From: CAMTVQ01 sp947085255
GTDB lineage: Bacteria > Bacteroidota > Bacteroidia > Sphingobacteriales > Sphingobacteriaceae
Length of the DNA: 64,000 bases
NCBI GenBank assembly: GCA_947085255.1
Contig: CAMTVQ010000002.1
Span: 310,001 to 374,000, forward strand
Direction of reading: 5' to 3'
The notes beneath the pieces were generated by a model. It ran no database searches and was not told the origin of the DNA. It worked only from the letters and a program-made list of their open reading frames with translations. Shown here in pieces: positions 41,646-49,900 of this stretch. The first letter of the stretch is position 1. Each line of letters starts with the position of its first letter. Both the position numbers and the translations under genes were made by a program.

Positions 41646-42095
41646 TTAGTATTTTATCGTTTCCACACCAAATTTTCGTAAAAACTCCACCCCTTCGTCA
41701 TTCAGAAACCCTTTGAACTCGGCATACGAATCACGGTAAAAAACTTTACTGATGCCCGAGGTAAAAATTAAGCGCGCACAAGGCAAACAAGGCGATAAGG
41801 TACAATAGAGCGTAGCTCCCGCCAAGGTCGATCCGTTTTTTACGGCATACAAAATCGCATTTTCTTCAGCATGCAATGCCAACGAACAACTTCCACGCAT
41901 ATCGCGAGGGCAACCCTCACTGGGCCATTCCTCATCGCAGTTGTGGGTCCCTGCCGGTGGTCCATTATAACCTATGGAGATAATGCGGGTGTCTTTAGCC
42001 AACACAGCACCTACTTGCGCCTTTACGCAATGAGAACGCCCTGCTAATTCTCCAGCAAGGTTCATAAAAATGGTATCGAAACTGGGACGAGACAT
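41646..42095 (-). CDS. dCMP deaminase-type cytidine deaminase
   Basis: Zinc-dependent deaminase of 149 residues, ComEB/dCMP deaminase family, supplying dUMP for thymidylate synthesis. Zinc and catalytic residues H75-A-E77 (LHAEENAIL) and C103-L-P-C106 are intact; further Cys and His in the HNCDEEWPSEGCP loop fit the second zinc site of dCMP deaminases. It starts 29 bp after the upstream transporter gene. Confidence 0.93.
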   Translation of the reverse strand: MSRPSFDTIFMNLAGELAGRSHCVKAQVGAVLAKDTRIISIGYNGPPAGTHNCDEEWPSEGCPRDMRGSCSLALHAEENAILYAVKNGSTLAGATLYCTLSPCLPCARLIFTSGISKVFYRDSYAEFKGFLNDEGVEFLRKFGVETIKY

Positions 42096-42123
42096 CGTAA
42101 GAAATAAGATTAATGACCAAAGA

Positions 42124-43383
42124 CTATTTATTACCGATTAGCGACTTAACTTTATGCCCCAAAAGTGCATAATACAAAATAAACGCATAACAAGGCACTA
42201 ACAACCAATAGGCTTGATTCGCATTCCATACATCGGCTAACTGACCGTAGATAAGTGGCAATATAGCGCCGCCCGCAATAGCCATGATTAATAAAGAAGA
42301 TCCTGTTTTGGTAAATTTACCCAAACCTTGTATGGCTAATGGCCAAATTGCTGGCCACATTAGCGCATTGGCTAAACCCAATAACGCAATAAATAGTACT
42401 GATACAAAACCCGAAGTAAGGATAGCCAGTATCGAAAATACTACGCCCACTGCTGCTGAAACAGCTAATGCTCGCTCCTGGCTAATATATTTTGGAATAC
42501 ATAAAATACCTAAAATGTATCCTACAACCATGGCTACTAAGGTATAGGAAGTAAATGTTTTGGCAGTAGCCAACTCAATCCCTTGCCATTGTCCATAACT
42601 AATAATGGTATCTCCGGCCATTACTTCTACCCCTACGTACAAAAACAAAGCAACTACACCCAATATCAGTTGTGGAAATTGCCAAATACTTGTTTTAGCA
42701 GCAGCATTATCCGTAATTTCCTCTTCAGCTTCTATTTCGGGTAGTTTTGCTAACCGCACCAATGCTGCCAAGGCAACAAGTGCAATGGCAATAATGATAT
42801 AAGGCACAATTACCCGCATTGCTAGCTCATCCAATGTTGCTGCTTTGGTAATCACATCCATGCTTGATAAATCGATCACCAATTTATCTGCGTCCTTTAG
42901 CACAATAGCTCCCAAAATAATAGGACTAAGCACTCCCGCTACTTTGTTGCAAATACCCATAATACTAATACGGCGAGCGGCGCTCTCAGCAGGACCTAAA
43001 ATGGTGATATATGGATTTGAGGCCGTTTGCAATACTGCTAAACCCGAACCCAACACAAATAAACCCGTAAGAAACAAGCCATACGTACGTGTAAGCGCCG
43101 CTGGAATAAACAACAAAGCACCTACCGCCATTACCAACAAACCTACCGCCATGCCATTTTTAAACCCTGTACGCTGCAATACCCACGAAGAGGGCAGTGC
43201 CATTACAAAATAAGAAATATAGAAGGCAAACGCCACAAAATATGATTCGAAATTGCTGAGTTCGCAGGCTATTCGGAGGTAAGGAATAAGCACCCCATTG
43301 AGCCAGGTTACAAAGCCAAACAAGAAAAACAAAATACCTATAATGGTTATTTGATACGTATAATTGGAACGATTAATAGTCAT
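42124..43383 (-). CDS. MFS sugar transporter, FucP family
   Basis: Inner-membrane proton-coupled sugar importer of 419 residues, 12 helices. The N-terminal FLFGFVTWLNGVLIPYL and the VLQTASNPYITILGP segments are characteristic of the FucP/glucose-galactose group of the major facilitator superfamily. Sugar specificity (fucose, glucose or galactose) cannot be decided. No sugar-catabolic genes are adjacent. Confidence 0.92.
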   Translation of the reverse strand: MTINRSNYTYQITIIGILFFLFGFVTWLNGVLIPYLRIACELSNFESYFVAFAFYISYFVMALPSSWVLQRTGFKNGMAVGLLVMAVGALLFIPAALTRTYGLFLTGLFVLGSGLAVLQTASNPYITILGPAESAARRISIMGICNKVAGVLSPIILGAIVLKDADKLVIDLSSMDVITKAATLDELAMRVIVPYIIIAIALVALAALVRLAKLPEIEAEEEITDNAAAKTSIWQFPQLILGVVALFLYVGVEVMAGDTIISYGQWQGIELATAKTFTSYTLVAMVVGYILGILCIPKYISQERALAVSAAVGVVFSILAILTSGFVSVLFIALLGLANALMWPAIWPLAIQGLGKFTKTGSSLLIMAIAGGAILPLIYGQLADVWNANQAYWLLVPCYAFILYYALLGHKVKSLIGNK

Positions 43384-43504
43384 ACTATGCTTTATCTAAA
43401 GCACCAACATAGCGCATTTTATTCATTTTGTAAAACTATTACCCGTAAAAAAATGGCGTTAGCAAAATTATTTGCATTTTAGCCACTTAATAACTGTTTA
43501 AAAC

Positions 43505-44110
43505 ATGTTCGAAGCCATCATTACAGGCATAGGCGTAGGTTTAGTACTCGCGATATTAACAGGACCGGTTTTTTTTGCATTGATAAAAATTAGCGTAGAG
43601 CGTGGTTTTATATCAGGCATGTCGTTTGCGTTGGGGGTATTTGCCAGCGATATCGTTTATATTTCGCTTACTTTTTTTAGCACCCAGTTTATTGATTTTG
43701 AGACTAAATACAAAGATTACATTACCGTTATCGGTTGTGGATTTTTATTAACAATAGGACTCTCTTATGTACTAAAGCGCGTAAAAATTAACTACGAGCC
43801 TACAAAAATCATTACCAATACAGGTTATTTTCTAAAAGGGTTTATGATGTGTATGCTAAACCCGCTAATTCTATTTTATTGGATAACTATTGCCACCGTA
43901 ACCGTTGGTGACAAATACAGTACATGGGGAATGATTGTGTTTTTTACGGCTACCTTATTTACGCTATTTAGCCTAGACGTAATAAAAGCCTATTATGCCA
44001 GCAAATTCAGAAGCAAGATAAAAGAGAATCATCTTACTTGGCTCAATCGCGTGGCCGGGTTAGTAATTATTGGCGTAGCTATTCAAAAAATAGTAACGGT
44101 ATTTTTGTAA
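43505..44110 (+). CDS. LysE-family amino-acid exporter
   Basis: Inner-membrane exporter of 201 residues, six helices. The N-terminal GVGLVLAILTGPVFFALIKISVERGFISGMSFALGVF is the LysE/RhtB signature; the central loop is basic, and the C-terminal helices (AGLVIIGVAIQKIVTVFL) close the fold. The exported compound is unknown. Divergent from the sugar transporter. Confidence 0.92.
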   Translation: MFEAIITGIGVGLVLAILTGPVFFALIKISVERGFISGMSFALGVFASDIVYISLTFFSTQFIDFETKYKDYITVIGCGFLLTIGLSYVLKRVKINYEPTKIITNTGYFLKGFMMCMLNPLILFYWITIATVTVGDKYSTWGMIVFFTATLFTLFSLDVIKAYYASKFRSKIKENHLTWLNRVAGLVIIGVAIQKIVTVFL

Positions 44111-44120
44111 AAGCAGCGCT

Positions 44121-45377
44121 TTAGGTTTTTTGCTTTTTCTTTTTAGCAGCCGGAAACAACACATTGTTTAATATGAGTCTATAGCCCGGTGATGCTGGAT
44201 GCAAATTCAAGTCCGTTACTGGATCCCCTACTAAATGTTGATAATCTTCAGGATCGTGCCCACCAAAGAATGTCCAAGTACCATAACCAAAAGTTCCATG
44301 CAAGTAACGCGCCTCATTTAGCGGCTTGTTTTCTCCCATAATCAGCACTTCTGGCTTTAGCACATTTTTAGAAAAAGCAGTAGTTTGCCCCATAAATCCT
44401 TTTATTACACGTTCATGATTTTGGGTGAGCATGGTAGGAATCGGATCCCACTTAGCCGAAAATTCGAACAAGGCAAAAAAATCGTTCTTCTCCTCTATAT
44501 TACGCACAGCAGTTGCGTCAATGGTTGAGAACTCATATTCGTACGGATTCATCGAAAGTTTGTAATCTTTAAAGGCAAAGCCCTTACTAAAGTCCATTTT
44601 TTGCTGTGCACGGGCATCAGCTCCATCTCCGTCAAACATACTTTCGCATATATCTACCCCCTCGGCAGCCAATGCAATATCATAACTATCGGTAGCGGAA
44701 CACATGGCAAAGGTAAAACCTCCACCAGCGGTAAAGTCCCTAATTTTTTGAGCAACCGCTAGTTTCATCTGCGATACTTTTTGAAAGCCTAATCGTTTGG
44801 CACGTGCTTCGTTATCTGCAACATCTGCTTGGTACCATGCAGCATTGCGATAACTGGAATAAAATTTACCGTATTGCCCCGTAAAATCCTCGTGGTGCAA
44901 ATGCAACCAATCGTATTTGGGCAAATCACCCTTTATCACTTCATCATCATACACAACCGTGTAGGGTATTTCGGCATAGGTAAGCACTAGGGTTACGGCA
45001 TCATCCCAAGGCAATTTATTTTTAGGAGAATACACCGCTACTTTTGGCAATTGCTCCAGTTTTACTACATCCATATTGGTCTCTGGATCCATAATCTGTA
45101 GAATAATGGCTGCCACTTTTACATCTGGAATTACCTCGTAAGATACGCCCCTAATTTTGCACTCATCTTCAATAGCTTTGGCATATGCCGTTAAAAAACT
45201 ACCTCCTCGGTAATTAAGCAACCAATCTAACGATGCATTTTGTTGCAATACCCAGTAGGCAATACCATAGGCTTTCAGATGATTTTTTTGCGCCCCATCC
45301 ATAGGCATTAGTATAGATGATGCAGTACCTACAAAAGCACACAAAATAAATACACCTGTAACTACAAATTTTCGCAT
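44121..45377 (-). CDS. Conserved exported protein, often labelled asparagine synthetase B
   Basis: Protein of 418 residues with a signal-like N-terminus (FVVTGVFILCAFVGTASS). It has no glutamine amidotransferase cysteine and no PP-loop, so the automatic name asparagine synthetase B used for Bacteroidota homologues is not supported. Conserved-looking stretches are LNYRGGSFLTAY, YDWLHLHHEDFTGQYGKFY, GGGFTFAMCSATDSYDIALAAEGVD, MLTQNHERVIKGFMG and FGYGTWTFFGGHDPEDYQHLVGD. The latter half resembles glutamine-amidotransferase-like or DUF4159-like folds with a GG..F.CS loop, but this is speculative. Tail is lysine-rich. Confidence 0.75.
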   Translation of the reverse strand: MRKFVVTGVFILCAFVGTASSILMPMDGAQKNHLKAYGIAYWVLQQNASLDWLLNYRGGSFLTAYAKAIEDECKIRGVSYEVIPDVKVAAIILQIMDPETNMDVVKLEQLPKVAVYSPKNKLPWDDAVTLVLTYAEIPYTVVYDDEVIKGDLPKYDWLHLHHEDFTGQYGKFYSSYRNAAWYQADVADNEARAKRLGFQKVSQMKLAVAQKIRDFTAGGGFTFAMCSATDSYDIALAAEGVDICESMFDGDGADARAQQKMDFSKGFAFKDYKLSMNPYEYEFSTIDATAVRNIEEKNDFFALFEFSAKWDPIPTMLTQNHERVIKGFMGQTTAFSKNVLKPEVLIMGENKPLNEARYLHGTFGYGTWTFFGGHDPEDYQHLVGDPVTDLNLHPASPGYRLILNNVLFPAAKKKKQKT

Positions 45378-45436
45378 GGTATAAAGATAATAAACCTTAA
45401 ACGATTATAAAGGGCTTATGGTTTGTGCCAAAAAAC

Positions 45437-45444
45437 TATATTTG
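45437..45444 (+). promoter_or_regulatory. Putative -7 box of the cyclophilin gene
   Basis: TATATTTG, exact match to TAnnTTTG, 18 nt before the cyclophilin ATG; predicted leader about 15 nt. No -33 TTTG at the usual distance. Confidence 0.5.
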
Positions 45445-45462
45445 CACTCTCAATTTTCAAAC

Positions 45463-45900
45463 ATGTCAAAAGCAATTATTAGTACCGAAAAAGGTGATAT
45501 GACTGTAGCGTTTTACGATGCAGATGCACCAAACACTGTAGCCAATTTTAAAAAACTAGCCGCTGCAGGTTTTTATAATGGTGTTACGTTTCATCGCGTA
45601 TTGCCTGATTTTGTAATACAAGGAGGCGACCCTACCGGAACTGGCGCAGGTGGACCAGGCTACAAAATAGACTGTGAATTAACAGGCGAAAACCAATACC
45701 ACGACAGAGGTGTACTTTCTATGGCTCATGCTGGACGCAATACGGGGGGATCACAATTTTTTGTATGCCACAGCCGCACCAATACTGCCCATTTAGATCG
45801 TAATCATACTTGCTTTGGCAAGGTGATAGAAAACGTAGATGTAGTAGATGATATTAGACAAGGTGATAAAATTTTAAGCATCACGCTTTTAGAAGATTAA
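45463..45900 (+). CDS. Peptidyl-prolyl isomerase, cyclophilin type
   Basis: Cytosolic (no signal peptide) cyclophilin of 145 residues. Motifs: FYNGVTFHRVLPDFVIQGGDPTGTG (catalytic Arg and Gln), RGVLSMAHAGRNTGGSQFFVCHS and LDRNHTCFGKV are all intact. ATG 45463 gives the family start MSKAIISTEKGDMTV; an upstream GTG (45418) lies before the promoter box. Confidence 0.95.
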   Translation: MSKAIISTEKGDMTVAFYDADAPNTVANFKKLAAAGFYNGVTFHRVLPDFVIQGGDPTGTGAGGPGYKIDCELTGENQYHDRGVLSMAHAGRNTGGSQFFVCHSRTNTAHLDRNHTCFGKVIENVDVVDDIRQGDKILSITLLED

Positions 45901-45902
45901 AT

Positions 45903-46316
45903 ATGAATTTAAGAGGAATAGTAGCAGTATCTGGTAAGCCAGGTTTATACAAGGCGTTGGCGCAAAACAAAACGGGCTTTGTACTCGAATCGTTGGATGA
46001 AATGCGTAGTAAATTAGTAACAGGCACCAATGCAAAACTAGCCGCATTGGAAGAAATTACGATTTATGGTGAGGACGAAGACTTTAAATTAAGGGCTATT
46101 TTAGCTAAAATGCACGAATCTAAAGCAGTGCCTACTACCAAAGCAACTGATAGCGAATTGAAAAAATACTTTGCTACAGTAGCACCTGGGCATGATAGTG
46201 ATCGTGTATACGTTTCCGACATCAAAAAAATCATCAATTGGTATCACATACTTTCTGTAATGCCACTATTTACTGAAGCTGACCCTGCAGAAGAAACAGC
46301 TACGGCTGCTGAATAA
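45903..46316 (+). CDS. DUF5606 family protein
   Basis: Small cytosolic protein of 137 residues. The N-terminus NLRGIVAVSGKPGLYKAL and the KYFATVAPGHDSDRVYVSDIKKIINWYHIL motif define DUF5606, a Bacteroidota-restricted family of unknown function often encoded near cell-division or translation genes. It is 2 bp after the cyclophilin gene, so co-transcribed, and is followed by a strong terminator. Confidence 0.9.
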   Translation: MNLRGIVAVSGKPGLYKALAQNKTGFVLESLDEMRSKLVTGTNAKLAALEEITIYGEDEDFKLRAILAKMHESKAVPTTKATDSELKKYFATVAPGHDSDRVYVSDIKKIINWYHILSVMPLFTEADPAEETATAAE

Positions 46317-46318
46317 TT

Positions 46319-46351
46319 AAAAAAGGGTAACGCACTGCGTTACCCTTTTTT
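46319..46351. terminator. Bidirectional intrinsic terminator
   Basis: Perfect 15-bp stem (AAAGGGTAACGC / GCGTTACCCTTT core) with a 3-nt loop and A/T tracts on both sides. It separates the convergent DUF5606 and rlmH genes. Confidence 0.9.
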
Positions 46352-46359
46352 AATAGCTA

Positions 46360-46833
46360 CTATTCGTGATGATACGGCTCTTTACGAATGATCGTAAAGG
46401 CACGATATAATTGTTCTAAAATTACGACACGAACCATTTGATGCGAAAACGTGAGTGCTGATAATGAAATTTTTGTATTAGCTCGCGCATATACCGTTTC
46501 ATCAAATCCATACGGACCTCCAATCACAAAAACCAGTTTTGTCGTCCGCAAACTAAGTTTTTCTATCCAATCGGCTAATCCTACCGATGAATAATTCTTA
46601 CCCTTTTCATCCAGTAACACTACAAAATCAGTAACTGCTAATTTTGACAAAATTAGTTGAGCTTCTTTTTGTTTTTGCACCGGAATAGATATGCTTTTAC
46701 GTTGCTTTAAATCAGGAATTACCTCAAACGAAAACGGCACATAATGTTTAAGCCTATCAACATATACCTGCATGCCCTGTTGCAGCCAAGAAGCATCTGT
46801 TTTACCAATTACCAGTACGTTTATCTTTAGCAT
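46360..46833 (-). CDS. rlmH: 23S rRNA (pseudouridine1915-N3)-methyltransferase
   Basis: SPOUT-class RNA methyltransferase of 157 residues acting on helix 69 of 23S rRNA. Knot motifs: FVIGGPYGFDETVYARAN, and LSALTFSHQMVRVVILEQLYRAFTIIRKEPYHHE, the highly conserved C-terminus. ATG 46833 gives the normal MLKINVLVIGKTD start. Confidence 0.96.
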   Translation of the reverse strand: MLKINVLVIGKTDASWLQQGMQVYVDRLKHYVPFSFEVIPDLKQRKSISIPVQKQKEAQLILSKLAVTDFVVLLDEKGKNYSSVGLADWIEKLSLRTTKLVFVIGGPYGFDETVYARANTKISLSALTFSHQMVRVVILEQLYRAFTIIRKEPYHHE

Positions 46834-46888
46834 TGCAACAAAGCTAAACAACAAGAATATATCTCCAAATTAAGCAACGCCTAAAAAC

Positions 46889-46925
46889 AAATAGAGGAAG
46901 CACACTGCTGTGGCTTCCTCTATTT
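46889..46925 (-). terminator. Terminator after the first T9SS adhesin gene
   Basis: Inverted repeat AAATAGAGGAAGC / GCTTCCTCTATTT (13 bp) with an 11-nt loop, 22 bp after the adhesin stop on the minus strand, followed by a T-rich stretch. It insulates rlmH. Confidence 0.85.
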
Positions 46926-46947
46926 ACTATTCAAACAACGATGGTAG

Positions 46948-49900
46948 TTAGCGAACCAACGTTACAACACCATGCTGTACTTCGGGTTTACCGCTATACA
47001 TAATCGCATTCACAATGTATATATATACGCCATCCGGTGCTTCGGCATTTTTGTAGAAACCGTCCCAACCTTCTTGGGTATCGTTACCTGTATAAATGAG
47101 TTCACCCCAACGGCTAAATACTTCAAACGTATAGCTTTTTGCACCTATTGTTACTGGTTTAAAGTAATCGTTTTCCGAATCGTCATTTGGTGAAAAAGCA
47201 CTTGGAACAAACAACTTACTATTCTCCGTTACGATAATTTTTCCCTTTGTCACACTTTTCGGGCAAGTACCTGGATTATCTACCGTTAGCGTAACCTCAT
47301 ACCCAGTTGTATTGGTTGCTGTATAAATATATCCATTTATAATAGGGTCAAACAACTTTGTACCATCACCCATATCCCACTCATACGTTGCTTCATTTTG
47401 CGCTTGCTCATTAAACGTAATTGGGTAACCACGTGCCACATCAACTATAAACGGAAGTGTTTCACTCGCAGTAAATTCAGGTACAGGAATAGCATACACC
47501 CTTACCGAGTCTGTTGCTACTGGAGATGTACATCCACTAACCTTATCCGTTACCGATACGCTAAAGCGTTTTACACCACTATCTTTCCAGCCTAGTTTAT
47601 TTGTAGGTGCATTGGGCAATGCGGCAGATCCGGAAGTAGCACCTATGCTAACAGTATAGGTGTAATCTACTGATGTAGTAGGCGTTGCATTCAACTCAAT
47701 AATTTCTCCTACACATATTTCTCGCTCGCTGGGTACAATTTTAGCCTGTGGATTGGCATATATAATAACACTTGCTGTTTCTCTTTTCGATGGACATTCC
47801 GTACCGTCTACCCCTGAATTTACGCTATAAGTAATGGTATACGTACCAGGATCAGACGTTGCTGGTGTAATTCTACCATTAAATCTTCCTAATTTTAGTT
47901 TAGAGCTCGAAGATGTAAACTCTCCACCCAAAGGTGTATAAGATAGCGGGTTAGCATTAGCCGGTAACACATCCTGACAGAATTTTGGCAAATAACTCAA
48001 GGTAGGCTGCACGGCAGGTGCGTCTATCATAATCGCGTCGGGAACTGTTACAAATACAGGACAAGGGCCTGTGGTAGTATAGGTAATAGTATAAATACCT
48101 ACATCACTATTGGCAATGTTAATTGCGCCCGAACCAGTATTAATATCCAATACACTGCTTGTAGGCACTGCTGTATAGCTAAAAACACCTGCTGTACGTG
48201 TACCTGTAGGAGAAGCAATAACAGTAGTTTCCCTGCAATAACGCGGAATAGGATAGGCAAAATTGGCTACTTCTGTTGGGTTTACCGTAACCACTACAGG
48301 GCTACCTGTAACAATACCTGGGCAAGTACCATTTCCAAAACTTACCAACTGGTATGTGGTAGTAGCTAATGGTGTTACTTGTACAAAATCTCCACTAAAA
48401 AAATTGGTATAATTAGTGTTTTGAGTACCTTCCTTTAATGTAAAATTATGAGCAACTCCCGCAGCAGTAAAATTAAGTACTACATCTGTCGATTGGCCCT
48501 CACAAATAGTGTTATCACCTGTAATAAATCCACGAGGGGCTTGTATAAACGTTACAGGAATAGGTGCGGGAGTAATTACTGCACATAAATCTGTTGCATC
48601 TACTTCATTCGCCATTGTTTTGTTACCTGCCAAACGTGATATGTAGTACGTAGTACCATAGCTCATGCCTGCAAGAAATCCAAATGAAGTTGTACTATTG
48701 GTATCTAGTACTGTCCCTAAATTAGTTAATGAACCACCTGAACCTGTGTGTAAAACGTAGCGCAACACATCATTACCATCCAATACAAAATTGGTGTTTA
48801 GCAAATTAGCTGCTGTTTGCTGCCCTTCGCATATATTCTGCGTAGTTGTAACCAATGTACCAGCATCGGTAATGCAAGAACAGGTAGTTTGAACAGTAAT
48901 GCCTATAGGAGCGCAGTTATTAATATCCGTTACGGTATAGGTAAAAGAAGAACCGGATGCAATCATATCCGTTGCAAAGAAGGTATCAATGCCTGCTCCA
49001 AAATTGCTGACCATACCTCCTGCTACAGAACCATCTGGATTTAATACACGATAACTCAACGCATCGCCACCTGTAATGGGGAATTTTACTTTATAAAACT
49101 CTTGCGTATTATCACATTCGTAAAATGCGGTACCGGGTGTAGGTCCGCCTACTAAGCTTACAGTAGGTCCAGCCTTTGCTGTTGCATTTGTACATTGTGT
49201 ACCTTCATCCTTTACTGATACAATAGAGAAATTAAGCGGGGTTGTTATGGTATTAAATGTCACCCTGCGCCCATCAGAAATATTATTAAGAAATAGATTA
49301 GGGGTAGTTACTCCATCACTATACGTCACATCATATGGACCAGTTCCACTAAGATCAAACTCGATTACTGCATTTGATCCGTTACATATTTCAGGATCAT
49401 TTACTGAAACATCGGCAATCGGATTACGATTAAATATGATTGGAGCTGCATCCGATATACGTGTACACATACTCGTTAAGATGATACCAGCTTCACTCAA
49501 ATTAGGTTGACCTATTACAGCCGTAATACGGTAGGTTTGACCATATGCCATTCCCTTAGCGGCATTATAAGTAAAGCCATCCTTTGTTGTACGTGATTCA
49601 AATATGGTAACACCTGCATCTAAAATGGTTAGTTTATCATGCATAATGAAACGTAATGCATCACCAGGCTCATAAAATTCACCTGTTGAGTTATATGTTA
49701 CTGCTGTAGATGGTGCGCTTTCGCACACTTTTATAGGAGTAGAAATACTCATGCTACCTACTTCTGTTTTACACGGCACAGTGCAATCTCTGTTGCCAGA
49801 TGTTAAAGCAGATTCGCAACCTTTATTATCTCGCACTTTTAAACTAAATGCTCCATTTGGCAGTTTGTTGCTTGTAAAACGCAATACACCTGCTACAGTA

